The notes: generated from the letters alone by a model not told the origin. A stretch of DNA of 64,000 nt from Nematostella vectensis (GCF_932526225.1 NC_064040.1:12810856-12874855), one strand, 5' to 3'. Shown: positions 40,717 to 53,517, counted from the first letter of the stretch. Numbers and translations: made by a program.

Positions 40717-43585
40717 TCAATGTTATGAAGCAGCGCGCATGCGTTTCAGTTGCCGACTTCCGGGTGTTTACTCGACGCCGGAAGTGTGTTTTTTTTTTTG
40801 ACGATCAATATAAGAAGGGGGGATTGAGAGTGAATTTGCCTTCGAGGTTTGCTGGAAACTTCGGCCTTCGGGAGAGAATCGGACTCGGGTCGTTTTTTTT
40901 CCTTTTGTTTGGCTAAGAATTTTGAAAAGAAAAATTTCCCCTGTTCCCGGGCTGTACCCCGGGGGAAGCCGCTGATATGATAGATGCGATACGAAGAAGC
41001 CGTTGGGGGAAGCATCGGTCATGAGAACGATGGTACCCGGTTCAAATTTTTTCTCTGTGCACGGGCACGTTAAATAAGCGAAAGAGGGTTGGTTAATATG
41101 ATAAGGTAATAATCTTAGCCAATCTTAGGTGCCCTGTTACAGCTCCGTCAAGGCAGTAGAGCTACGGGAGTCATCGCCAAAATCACCATACCGAATATAA
41201 ATGATAATGCTGCCAAACTTCCGCCACAAGACCGCACCAACGCCAAATGTTGGATTTTCCAAGGGAAAGAAAAACTATAACAAATTTTTGTATTTAATTA
41301 AAACGCCCCCACTTGCTAATTTTTTTTCCGTAACGGCGTAGCCCGTATCAGGCTTTTTCTAAGGAATCTTCAAATACTATCCTTTTTCTATATAATACCT
41401 ATGACTACGCACCCCCCTTCAGCCAGTCCTAGGTACGGCGCCTGCAGCAGACTCCATGACAATGTTTTTCGCTTATTACCTTAGAGCCGCGGAGCAGCCT
41501 CTTTCTCTACCGACTTGTGGGCACTCAAATAAACCTTGTTACACATCAGACATGTCGGTGTTTCAAATGGTGTGGGGGCAGGACCGTTCCCAAGGGGGTA
41601 CAGGGGATGTGTTCGCACCCCCCCCCCCCCACACACACACACACAACGGCGGAAAATCCATTTCCGATTCACAATAGGGGTCCAATTTGTAGACAAAACT
41701 ATAAAGCATAACCGAATTAGATAAAAAAAGCATTTTGGATCATTCTGGATGTCAAAAATCTGAACTAGTAGGCACGCGCATCTCCCAACTTCCTTCGCTC
41801 GCGAAAAGACTCTAAGTCAAATCTTGACTTTTCGCCCATAAAGATATCTATGACTGGCGAATTTCCGAATTCCCTCCCCTAGAATTTGCCCAACTTGATG
41901 ATAAGGCTAAAACAACGACTCGAAGATGAAGGTACCGCGTTTACTTGCGCTGTAACAACCTTTACACAGCGGAATTCAAAACTCAAATGATTCTAGTACC
42001 GCACCCTTTTTATGTGCTCCTAGGTGTTCAAGCCCATAGGGTAACCGACACTGACATCCATGGAGGCCTTTTATAAGATTGTCTTATCAGGGCAATGGGT
42101 GTACGGAGGGCTCACCATCGTGTGTGGACCTGTCTGTTACTCTTGGGCTGCCATGAAACGGAAATTGCGCAATGTTTACAATGTTGCTAATGACTACAGT
42201 GGTAATAAACTTCATATATACTGCGCCACCGCGCATGGCAAGCTTCCCATCTGATGACAGCATTCTAAACATTTTGCACTCGTGTCTACTAACAGCTGGG
42301 TCTGAGTTCTGCTAAATGTTGACCTAGAGTGAGCTTAGGCTTTACTTTCTGCCATTTGTTGATGGGTACCTGTGTCACGGAGGAAAATAACGAAATGGAG
42401 ATTAACGTCATCTTTGACAACTAAATATCTTACTTTAATTAAACGCCGACCTTCCTGAAGTTAAGGGACGTTATAAAAGTATGTTTTGTTTATTCAACTA
42501 AAAAGCGTTCTATATTTGCTTAAGCAAGTTATATCAACAAAGTAACTTTAGCCTTTTCTCTGAATTAGGATATGGAAAATAAGAAGTTGACCCGTGACTC
42601 AGTGGAAAAGTAGAAGTGGCGCGTCCCTATTCCAGGGGTGTTTGATAATCGGAATTTGGCCGCCAATTCTCGGTTCGTGCTTCTTAACGAAGAAAGAAAA
42701 GCTGGATCTGAGTTCACACAGGGTTTACCCTAAGTAGGATTAAAACCTAGCCGTCGGCGGGATTAGGTTTTAGTACGGTTTAAGATTTTGAGTGCCAAAA
42801 TGATTGGAATGTTGTGCGTCATTATATCCATGTGTGTATCTTGCCATGCGCACTAGCACGGCTCGCAGTCAGTATGACAACCGTAGTCAGTAGCAACATG
42901 TAAACATTACGTAAGTAATGGGGGGGGGGGGGGGTAGTTCGTTCCTCGGACGCTCATTGGCTAATGCCTTATCTGAACAGAGCTAAAAGCTTTCCATGGC
43001 TGTCAATGTCGGATTACCTGAGGGACGCCGTCGTAGGACCATAAAAGGGGTGCGGTAGAAGCAAAGATGTAAACCTTCAGATTGTAACAGCGAAGTAAAG
43101 CCCGGTACTTGTACCGCCCCCACTACAGTCTTCTGTCGTTGTTACACCAGAATTGGAGATCAAATTCCAATCCTCAACTATCTCTTTTCGCGCCCACTTT
43201 TCTTTGATCCAAACTTCCATTTCTCCCGCTATTGTGGAAAATATTACGTGCATTATATACGCGTGACAAAGCTACACAATTATTTACTGAATACAAAAAC
43301 TATAAGGGATGGGAAACAATGTTTCCTTGAATCATGAACTCACAGTGTACTACATATAATGAGTGCTACCGTCAGCATGCGTTTCGATAGATGATAAAGA
43401 AAAAAAACCCGCTGATCTCAGTCTTTCTTTAGGGGACAAATTATATTATTATTAGTCGCCAAATTATAAGGCATCTCGAATTCTGATTGACCGACTCTAC
43501 CCCCTTCTTTGTGCATTGGGATATTCTACTACTACTGCTTCATATACACAACAGATAGGCATTCCATGTAGGATCCAGATAGCAT
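40717..43585. other. Intergenic, no recognised gene
   Basis: Contains one copy of the dispersed repeat at about 41580-41740 with an ACACAC tract, and a possible solo LTR (separate entry). A 64-codon frame at 42060-42254 has no recognised domain. Nothing else is supported. Confidence 0.4.
42814..43147 (+). mobile_element. Possible solo LTR
   Basis: Begins TGTTGTGCG and ends GTTGTTACA, so it has TG...CA ends. It has a TATA-like CCATAAAAGG about 110 bp before the end and a poly(G) run. No target duplication is visible, and no internal element sequence follows, so this is only a candidate. Confidence 0.2.
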
Positions 43586-44310
43586 ATCCGTAAAGCCCCG
43601 TACAAACTGCGCCATCACCTGCCAGCATTGCTGGCGAATTTTCGCTTTACTGACTATAGAAAAAAGGAAATGTCAAAATTGGAAATGGACTTTCTGACAT
43701 TTCCTTTATCTTGTGGTCAGTCGAGCAAGAATTCGCCAGAAATGCTGGCAGGTGCTCAGGAGCGGATCCAGGATTTCAAAATGGGGGGTGGATGGCGACC
43801 GGACGGCTTACAACTGATCCGGTGGTCCTTTGTAGGTCACTTCATACATCTTAACATACTTCACGCTGAATTGGATTTGTCGCGTCAGCAAAGTAAACAT
43901 ATCAATATTTGGGTGACCTTCAAACCCGCTCGGTCAATCTCTTGGAGGCCTGGGTCTAAGGACTTTATAGGATTAGTAAGAAAAAGATTTGACCAAGCGA
44001 GCAAGTTTTGGTAAATAATTTTTGCCGCGAGTCGCAAATTGACAGGAATGAGTATTTTTCACCATGTTTTCTGGAGATCAGGGAGCGGGAAAACTTTAGC
44101 TCTTCTAAATATGGGCATCTATGCCCATATAAGGCAATACATACGAAAGACACTATCCGTGAGGAATATGTTTGATATGGCAGGCGAAGACATTTATTTT
44201 CTTCAAACAAGCATTATTTTACTCAAAAAAGGAGGGGTGGGGGGGGGGGGGGCGGATATCCAACCCCCTGTATCCGCCCCTGGTGCTGCCGCAGTTTGCA
44301 CGGTGCTTAA
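43586..44310. mobile_element. Foldback MITE split by a hAT-like insertion
   Basis: The left arm starts near GTAAAGCCCCGTACAAACTG (43590) and continues through CACCTGCCAGCATTGCTGGC. The right arm returns as GCCAGAAATGCTGGCAGGTG and ends GCAGTTTGCACGGTGCTTA. The right arm is interrupted between GGTGCT and GCCGCAG by the element at 43757-44282. Without it the foldback is about 200 bp with arms of about 90 bp. The inner arms (AAAGGAAATGTCA and inverse) continue to pair. Confidence 0.75.
43757..44282. mobile_element. hAT-like element nested in the foldback MITE
   Basis: 526 bp with ends CAGGAGCGGATCCAG and the inverse CTGTATCCGCCCCTG, flanked by GTGCT at 752-756 (43 kb) and 44283-44287. As at 928-1339, the target duplication is 5 bp. 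It contains a G run and no transposase. Confidence 0.72.
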
Positions 44311-45294
44311 CACATTGACCCCTCAACCGGCCTGTACCGGCTTTGGGAAGTACCCACAACCCAAAAAATTCACAAATGCAAACTAAACACAACAAGATGA
44401 GGATACTCAGGCATCAGTCTAAGGGATAAATGGTCTTGAAGATATGCATCCAACCAAGGTGTTGGCAACTACTCTTAAGCCAAATAATAGCACAGGTTCT
44501 TTGACAAATTTCAAATCGAACAAGGAACGAAAAGCAGAATCACCCCTCTCAATAAAACGCTCAAAATACAACACAAGGGAGAGAGATCAGAAAACACAGC
44601 TCAAGACACAAATAGATACCTTTATTCTGATCCTCCAGGTTCATTTCCATTGTCTCAAAACACAATGTCCACTCCTTGAAGGCTTGTAAAACCATGGAGA
44701 TGCCTTTACGGATTGCAAAGCATTCTGGGAGATCCAGGGAAAAATTCACGAGGGGAGGGCCAGTCAACACTCCTCTCCCCAAAGTCAGATGGTTTTTTAT
44801 AAGTCTTTTCACCCCGAAGCCAAACAAATCAATTCCAGGTCATACAGACCCATAATAGCAGTGTAAACAATTTTGGAATCAATTTGGTTTCAGAAAAGAC
44901 AGCATTTAGGAGAGCTGTGGTGGTTCATTAGAAAAAAAGCCAAACAAGAAAAAATCATCATGAATCCACCTTTGCTTGCAAATATCCATAAGCAAAGCAC
45001 TCAATTATGCCCAAAAGACTTCATGATGTCCTGAGACACTCCCCTAATATGCTCATAGCTGTATTTTTGATGAAAAATACAAGCAACCATCAACTTGTGC
45101 TGGCTTCAGCACAACGACGAGGGATTAAAAGTGGGGACTGCAAAGTACTGTTGGAAAGCTTGGATACCGCTGACTAGGTGCAGCTGTGTTTGACTTTGAC
45201 GGGCTGTATAAAACTCAGAATAGGGGGGAGGTATCTGTTTTCAGTCTGTTTTTTGTAAATTCAGCTCAAAAATAGCCAGGAGTCAATGGGTTAA
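44307..45294. mobile_element. TTAA-flanked non-autonomous element
   Basis: 988 bp bounded by TTAA on both sides, with ends TTAACACATTGACCCCT and the inverse AGGAGTCAATGGGTTAA. The interior has no transposase frame. The ends are similar to those of the element at 57926-58335, suggesting the same piggyBac-like group (inference from TTAA and CCC termini). Confidence 0.65.
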
Positions 45295-47498
45295 GTTCTG
45301 TGCAGTTCTACATGACTTGGTCTTTGCCATGTTCAGATGGTGTACTAGTATTCCTCTGCTAGATTGGCGATCTAGTGGAATTGATGTCGGCAATCAGTAG
45401 GTGTGTTTTTCCGCACCGAGGATTACTGGCTTTGTCTGTCATGGGACGAAAGCTTGGTTCGGCTCTAATGGGCTGTTTTCACGATGTTGCGCGCGCGTCC
45501 AAAATGCCACAGACTGGCGGGCCATAGCTGATTAAACATTCCAAACAATGATAAATTACATTACTAAAAGAAAAACAAAGCAATGTCACGTATCAGACGG
45601 ACCAACGGAAATATGAAAAGCATTTTTACAATAAAAAAGAAAGGGTTAAAAAACATGTTAATCCGATGATGATTGCAATTGTCTATGTAATTCACAAGGT
45701 AATAGCTCTAATGTGACTAAAAATGGAAGAATAACATGTGTATAACGTTTATATACCGATTTGGCGCTTATTTAAAACGCGGACGCCGACGGCAGAAAAC
45801 AATGGGATTTGATCCAGAATTCATTAGCAGCACGTGGAAATGCGTTCTGTCTGATACATTTCAGCCGTTTTCCGTAAAACCACGAACATGAAAACTCCAA
45901 GTTTCACGGTCAATTGAGGACGCGGACGTTTTGCACTGTTAACTCCACTAACTACTTTCGCTGCTGTAAATATATCTGACTATAACGTTTTGCTTATTCC
46001 ATTGCAATTAAATTATTATTGATCGCCACGCACGAAACCATCCTTCGGAGTCCAGTCAAGCGTGTCTTGTTTGCCCACGAGGAGCGAAACATAAACTCAA
46101 CTTTTGAAGCGCTTTTCTTTTCGTCTGCTGGTTTATTTTCTCTTGGCTACTAACAATGAATAACCCACCAAAAGAGCCGGAATGTGCAGTAAAAATTAGT
46201 TTAAATTATTAATGATAACACAACTAAAAAAATATCTCACTACTGGCGCAATGTTACGGCGTGTTGTCATCTAGAAATTTAAATTTTATTCAGCAGAAAG
46301 AAGGCGGAGCTGTGAAGACCACCCAAGTAGAAGTCACGCTTGGATCACGCGTGCTGTTTTTGATGCCGTTCTTGTTGACTTGCTTAAGCTCTCTATTTTC
46401 TCTCGCCCGCGGACCCCTTACCCTCCCTGGCTTATTGTGACCCCGCTTAGTGGCTGTCACCCTTTTTTGTCTCTTTGATTAAGCAGGGGGGTGGCCTAGG
46501 GGGCCCGCCCCCCTTTTAGCAGCCAAAAATACAGTAAATATATGAGACATTATGTTAAATACAGGAGAAAATGCCTTGAAAGTCCCTTTTGCGCCCTTTC
46601 CTGTTAAAAAACCTGGCAACGCCGCTGGTGAGAAAGTTTGTATGAGCGAACCGAGTTTGTCGAGGAGGGGGTTGAGGGTTTAAGAGGCTACAAGTTTCAC
46701 TACTCACGAGCCGCGAAATTGGAAATCGATATGCAGTGGTTTGAGCCCAGTCTCCTCGCTGGCGCTGTTGTCTTGTGCGAGCAATTTAACAGAGAGAAGA
46801 AAAAGAAGGGAGACAGAAGGAAGAAAGAAGGAAGAGAAAGGTAAGAGTGGCGAAAGAAAAAAGGAAGAGAGAAGTAAGAGTGAAGGAAGAGAGAAGGAAG
46901 GAGACTCTAAAACCAGGGTAGGGGTGGGGTTCTTTTGCTTTCTTTTTTCACTGAACCTAATTCACTGAACCACAGCTATAGCTAACATCACTGATCATGC
47001 ATTAATAAATCAGGCATTGATCTGATGACAAAAAAAGTCGTGAGAAAGGATGGATATCCGATTCTTAGATTTCTCATTAATTACCTGGAAACGTAAGGGC
47101 TTCAATAGTATACCAGCAATTTTTAACAGCAGGATATCTTTTTACCCTCTTGTCAAAAAGATATAACTCTTTAAATATATGAAAAAAGATAGATTTGTAT
47201 ACTGTTTTTCCCATAAACAAGACACCAAATGACATATTCATAGCATTGAAAAATTTATTTTGGGACTTCTTAGTCGACTTTTCAAATGTCCCTCACCAAC
47301 CTGTGTCTCTTTGAATGTGTGAATTACAAGTCAGAAAGCGAGATAACAGTCAATAAGAATTATACAAAAACATCAGATAGCATGAAAGCAAAACCATATT
47401 ACAGGGATATTCTCTTTCTCTACAATGATAATGACTTCACAAAATATTATTTTAATATTGCTAAATCCGTTGATGGCTGGAATTATTTACATTTATCT
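45295..47498. other. Intergenic, no gene seen
   Basis: Contains the inverse MITE copy at 46484-46637 and a purine-rich GAAGGAAGAGA tract at about 46790-46910. The rest is AT-rich, without supported features. PACS and MRPL38 transcribe in the same direction across this gap. Confidence 0.45.
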
Positions 47499-50400
47499 TT
47501 ACATGTTTGTGTATTTGGCTGAAAATCTCTCACGAGCCATCCCTCTCCGTGCTATAGCTGGTGTTATGAAAGGTTTTCTTTGATAGATGGGCTCTGGCAT
47601 GCCTGGAAAAAAGATTGGTGATCATCAAGTCACTTTTCAAAAGCTTACATACAAGGTCAAGCATTCTACAAAGTTCATCAAGGTAAGGGTTATAGTTTGC
47701 ATAGGCTGAGAGTTCAATTTAACAAGGTTTAATCTATCCATATCATGGTCTTTCAGACCATGATATGGATAGATTAAACCTTATTTGTCAGGTATGTATT
47801 AGCTTTCTTCATCTTTATCTGGTCTTTCAGACCTTATTTTCAAGGTAAAGTCTATCTGTATAATGGTTTGTCAGACCTTATTTGCAAGGCAGATTATATC
47901 TGTATAATGGTCTGTCAGACCTCTTTGCGAGGTATAGTCTATCTGTATAATGGTCTGTCAGACCTCTTTGCAAGGTATAGTCTATCTGTATAATGATCTG
48001 TCAGACCTCTTTGCATGGTATATTCTATCTGACATAATGGTCTATCAGACCTCTTTGCTAGGTATACTGTAGTCTATTTGTATAATGGTCTGTTAGACGT
48101 TATCACCAAAAGCTGTCTTATTTTATTTATTTATTCTTATTTTATTAGTTTTGCCTGTAAGGCAGGGTTGCCACACCAGCACTAAGCCAATTACAGTGGT
48201 CCCTCAAGCAAAAAAAAAAACATGACAATTTATACAATTACATTACAACAAGCTTAAAGCACTGAATAAGTTGCTGTTTGTTGCGTGTATTTTGCTGCAA
48301 AAATTCAGAGTTTGCCAAATACAAAACGTCATGTGATTTCTAAGTGCCAGTCAGGATACCATGCTTTCACTCACCAATGATATCTCTGAACGTTTGAGTT
48401 ACAGAGTCATCCCAAGAAGCCTGGAAAAACCCAAGTCCAACTGGAGTGAGTCTATCCTGGACCTTGGAAATAAGTGCTGACGTACTAATTGACCGGTCAG
48501 TTAAGGATCTAAACATACAAAAAGGCAGGTCATTTCAGAAATCAATCACTACTTATACAGGTTTTGCATAAAGAAAACAAACCTAAAGGTAGGAAGAGTA
48601 TAAGGTTTAAGCTGCTGCTCTTGACGTAGCAGACAGAAGGTGTATCTGTGGAAGCCAGTCCCTTGAGGAGGTATAGGGGGCAGGTACTCACAAAGTACTG
48701 TTCCATTCGACACTCTACTCCCTTGAATATTCACACTAAAGATGAAAACGCAAAATGCTTAGTAATTTAGGTTTTTTTGTTTGTAAAAAACATGGGAGCC
48801 CAGGGATATGAAAGGGTGGTGAAATCACAGTTAAAAAGCCGACCATTTCGATTTTGATCTAAATGGAACAAAATGTTCTACAACTGCAGAAGACTTGACT
48901 TTACATTTTGGTGCGTGGAACCCACAGAGATGCGTGGACAAACTGAGTGGACTCAGAATCGTGCAGAATCCACAAAGAATCCACGCCGAATCCACATGCG
49001 GAATGCTAAAAAACATTCAGTCTGTACTGTATGTGGAAAATAAATTAAGAAATTAAAATATACATAGCATGATTTAGTCAACATTCCTAAGCAGTTTTTC
49101 TTTCTTTATTTTTATTGGGGGGAGGGGGAGTCTTAAAAGTGGCCACTGTGGCTACTTAAAAAAATGCCCTAGCTATGTTGCTGATCTATAGGACTGATAA
49201 ATGGGAAAGTTGATATAAATAGAGTAACACATACACAAGCCAGTGCAGCAGCTCCGTGTCCTTCTCCCAAATGTTTCCATCTGAAAATGGGGAAGCCAAT
49301 TAAATGACATTACTACTTCCTAATTGATAAACTGCAGAATTACAGTATTTGGATGGGAAATATTTTAGACAAAACAAAATCTCCATATTTTTTTCTCCCA
49401 AAGAACTGGATCAAAAATGAAACACAAAGAACTGGGCCATACAGTATATTTTTTAGGTGAAAGGCTTAATAATTTTTTTAGGCTTCTTTGCCATCAATAG
49501 TCCTTTTTATGTTTTTCACTTGGATTAATGAAATGGCCAAAAGGCTAATAAACTAATAAAAGAAATTGTAAGTAAAACTTTTGGTGGTGTGAAAACCTCT
49601 GAAACCCATTCCAAATTAGACAAGGATTTTGAATTTTGCGCAGCATAAAACCCAATATGTGAGGCTGTAACTAACCTGGGGTGGTTAGAAGAAGCGACCA
49701 CATGGTATCCTCATCACTTGTGTATTGAACATCTGGTTCCAGTAAAGCCTTAAAGCCCAAGTAATGACAAATAAGGGGCGTGTTGAGACATGTTATTATG
49801 TGTATACATGACTTTGTAGGTTGTGACTGAGAAACTTTACCCAACGCTAACCAGCGTGCTCTGTTAGTCAGCGAACGCAGAACATGCAAAAACAGAGGGT
49901 CTTTCTGCCGGCTCTCCTTTTCCCTTATTCTCAACACAGGAATCCCAAATCTCCGGAGAGCCGGCTAGCAGGCTATGCCAATTGTGAGTCCACAGACATA
50001 GTATACAAAAACATATTATTGATCTTACAAAAAATGTAACGCCAACCAGCGTGCTCTGTTAGTCAGCGAACGCAGAACATGCAAAAACAAAAAGGCTTTC
50101 TGCCGGCTCTCCTTTTCCCTTATTCTCAACACAGGAATCCCAAATCTCCGGAGAGCCGGCTAGCAGGCTATGCCAATTGTGAGTCCACAGACATAGTATA
50201 CAAAAACATATTATTGATCTTACAAAAAATGTTTCGAGCTTTGGAAAGTAAACATGGTTAAAAGCATTCCCGAAAACACATAAGAGTAACTGATATAATA
50301 TTTACGAGGGCTATTTTTATGGGATAGCAATATAATTTACCTGTGAAGGCGTCAGAAAGTTCCCATGATGCACTTTTGCCCCACTCTCATATCTAATATC

Positions 50401-53400
50401 AAGGTTGACACAAGGTGAGAACTCCTCTCCATCAAACACATGGTCGAATATCCCAGAGTGCTTTGCCAGTGATCTGATGTGGCTTCCATTTTGATTCACA
50501 GTCCATTCTTTGTGAACTCCCTCTAAGTCTATGGACACTTCAAAATAAGGATGATAAAATTCTTAACAGAATCATTTGAATTCAAATTGGAACTGTTGCT
50601 AAGTGTCAGGAATTCTACCATGTGCACTGAATTTTTAAGAAGGTTGACCAACCAGAGTGCAAGAACCACAGTTTCAACCAGCACATACATCAAAACTATA
50701 GTGTAGGTCTCTATCGAATTCTGATGTACATTTGAAGCATTCTTCTACACTGGTTGGCTAGTATAGTTAAAGCAGGAGCGTCACTGTAACTCGCAAGAGG
50801 GGAAGCTTGTGTACTATTTTTCAAAATAGCCAATCAGAGATGTCCATTATACAAGAGTATCGTGTAACAAAGATTTCTAGAGAATCGTGCTAGTTAATCA
50901 TACTGTTTATTTTGACTCAAACCCCCTGAAAAATCTCTTATTTCTTGATGAAATAAGCGTCTTTATGTTTTCAGTGCTTGGAGAGGTTCCTGGAGGCCAT
51001 ATCAAAGACTCTAAGGCAATGTTGTGGTTCGTATTCGATGTTTATTTCGTTGTCAATTCCGGCGTTACGCTTCGGAGCTTTGCATGGCTGAACAAATAAA
51101 TTATTCTTCCCTCTACTAACAAAATATTCTATTTGCCGGTTATTCTTCCAAGGTGATGACTGTGACTGTGACTAGAAATAAGCAGAGACCACCATAAGCA
51201 AAAATATCTGAGATAAAGAGGAGATAAGAGAGAGATAGAAAAAGCAATACTCGAATGGAGAGAATGACATATATATACTCCCAATAGTGATCGCTGAACC
51301 TCCACTTGCTTGCTAAACCTTACGAAATACTCCAAATTTCAAATTTTTTAATCAGAAAACGATAATCTTTGAAAAAATAACGCTAGCTAATAAGAAAAAA
51401 CATTGTTCGTAACAGAAACTTGGATTAAGCTTTCGGATGGGCAGTAAAACAGAGAGAATTTTGAAGATTTATCAACGGAATTTTTCCCCCTTCTCAGAGA
51501 TCGATCCAGGCTATTCGTTTCGGAAGGCTTGAGAAGGCATGACGCTCCTCCTTTAAGGCCAATTCAAGAAGTGTAAGGTAACTACTGTTAAGTCAAAGAG
51601 TAACTTTTCAATATATCTGGAATACAATGTGCTGCCATTAAAATAAAATAATAAAATTAAAAATACAACATTTTTCAGAGTTATGATTGCTAAAATGATT
51701 GTTAAAATTGTTGATAACCATACCCTTTCTGCTATTCTCTCAGTTGTAATCTATTTTCTAAACAAACAAAGACTCTGCCCCCCCCTACCCCCAGCTTTTA
51801 GCATTTTTTCTTAAACTCAATCTTACATTTAGCATATCTAGCAGCTTTTTCCAGTGCTGGGTTTTGTCGGTTTTGTCGAGCGACTTCAGACTTCAGTTTT
51901 CGGATTGCCTTTGCATTTCTTGGTAGAATCTCTTGCGCACCTGAAAGTACAGTAGATCATTGTTGTACACGAATAGTGAACATGACAGCCAGTATGACAC
52001 AGCAGTGGATATCTCTCTGCAATTGTCCTCTCTTTTTGAAACTATAAGTTTCTGGCATGTATAATGCTATAAAGTAAATTTGTAATGTTTCTCACAATAT
52101 TATTCAGGGTGTGGCAGGGGATGGGGCAATGGGGGCATTTCCCCTCCTCAGCCCCATATGTTTTAAATCACGGAGGGCATGGTTGTGCCCACATTTTCTT
52201 GATGTTTCTGTATCGTGGCCCCCCAATATTTTCAGGCCTGCTACGGCACTGTTATTGGGTCAATTTGTGTTGCCATGTTAGTTACTAATTGCTTGTTAGT
52301 TACCTTGTTAGGAGCAACATCAGCTGCCCTGCCCTGTTCTACATAAGAACTTTACCCCTTAATTTCCTTTAGAGCAGAGTACAACATACAGTAGATGGTA
52401 CAGTACCACATGCCTTGAGAGCAAAGTGTAACATACATGGTACAGTTGGAAGATAAGGTAGTGGTACCTATTATCGGGCATTGCTCTATTATAGGGCACT
52501 TGAAAGAAATCGTAAATATCTCAAACAATAGGAAAACATGCTGAAAAATGACCCATCGAGTTGAAGAAACAACATTCAGAAAACGTTTCCAAAGCTTTTT
52601 ACGAGTGTTTTTTGTTTCGCAAAACAAGAAATAATTTCCTCTCACACACCGCAAAATGGCGATTGAAATCCTCTCTTTGACTTGAATACGCAAGGTCGAA
52701 AAGAAGCCGTCAAAAAAGTCCAAGATTTACTGATCCTGATGAAAGTCGCTCTGCACATCCGCCATTCTGTTGTTGATCCCCCAGGATGCTATTTGGCCTC
52801 TGTTTCTGTAGACACTTCGGGATAGCTCGAATCGTTCCTACCTTACCTCGGTGCCCTGTTATTGAACAGCTGAGCAATCATAGAACGATTCAACCTAATT
52901 TTGAGCAATCGATTAGCAAACGCACATTTCGCCATGCAGTTTGTCACGCGCGCGATGCATGTGTTTTGAATCGCATGCTATGGAGAAGAAAGAGTCTCAA
53001 ACTAAAATCTATCATGAGTTTTGCAAAGTACACATGTCAACAATTATTGTCTGCAGTATTTTAATAAAAATGGAGCATGATTTTCTCGTTGTTTTTTGAA
53101 AAGAGATCTGCTGTCCGATAATAGGGCTAGGTATCCGATAATAGGGCTTCACACCACGTATTACGAACGATTGTTTTCTCCCAAATTTAACCATCGAATT
53201 TTTGTTAAATTAGTCGAATTATTACCTTTAATAGTCAGTGATTTCTAGCTGTAAAACCTAAGACTAAATTGTGTTTTGTACGCGAGATATTTTAGCGTAA
53301 ATCTAAAGTGTCCGATAATAGGTACCATTACCTTACAGCGTAAATCTAGTGTCCGATAATAGGTACCATTACCTTAACCTTCTTTTAAATCCGATATACA

Positions 53401-53517
53401 CACTACAATTAACAGATATTCACCTTGAGAGCAGCAGCGGGCTAGCACAAGTACAGTATTGCGTCGGGGTCTGAAGAAATTTTTCAGAAAGGGAGGAAAC
53501 ACTCTTGCGGTCGCCAT
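47499..53517 (-). CDS. MRPL38: Mitochondrial ribosomal protein L38
   Basis: Component of the mitochondrial large ribosomal subunit with a PEBP-like fold. Eight coding exons on the minus strand: 53424-53517, 51827-51940, 50341-50537, 49676-49748, 49235-49280, 48583-48735, 48375-48508 and 47499-47602. They total 915 nt (304 aa plus stop), with every phase closing. The first 31 residues are rich in Arg with no acids (RVFPPFLKNFFRPRR), as for a mitochondrial presequence. Family anchors: DTMWSLLLTTPDG, ELLHWLVVNIQGSRV, YLPPIPPQGTGFHRYTFCLL, LGFFQASWDDSVT and MPEPIYQRKPF. It is shorter than human MRPL38 (380 aa), mostly N-terminally. Exons 3 and 4 use AAG acceptors. The final intron contains a palindrome and an array resembling a PYG exon end. 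Confidence 0.94.
47724..47782. repeat. Perfect 28-bp-arm palindrome
   Basis: Arms 47724-47751 and 47755-47782 around the loop TTC, centred on GGTCTTTCAGACC. It lies in the last MRPL38 intron, just left of the 43-bp array whose unit contains the same GGTCT.TCAGACC core. Confidence 0.9.
47821..48106 (+). repeat. 43-48-bp array resembling the PYG exon 10 donor
   Basis: About 6.5 units of GGTCTGTCAGACCTCTTTGC, AAGGTATAGTCTATCTG and TATAAT. The leftmost unit begins CTGGTCTTTCAGACCTTATT, then TTCAAGGTAAAGTCT. PYG exon 10 ends CTGGTCTTTCAGACCTTATT, then TGTGAG with donor GTATAGTCT. Over 36 bp only about four positions differ. The array is antisense to its host MRPL38. Confidence 0.85.
49843..50232. 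repeat. 195-bp tandem duplication in MRPL38 intron 3
   Basis: Two near-identical copies at 49843-50037 and 50038-50232. Each contains the inverted pair GCCGGCTCTCC / GGAGAGCCGGC about 60 bp apart, perhaps a very small MITE. Few differences are visible, so the duplication is recent. Confidence 0.88.
52455..53375. mobile_element. DNA element with TACCTATTATCGG inverted ends
   Basis: Left end AAGGTAGTGGTACCTATTAT followed by CGGGCA. Right end is the inverse TGTCCGATAATAGGTACCAT followed by TACCTT. The right end is tandemly duplicated (about 45 bp) and internal TCCGATAATAGGGCT copies occur at 53114-53150. It lies in MRPL38 intron 1, about 50 bp from exon 1. No transposase frame; no clear target duplication. 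Confidence 0.6.

Noticed and set aside
42060-42254. 64-codon frame with hydrophobic stretch
   Set aside because: No family recognised and no flanking exons.
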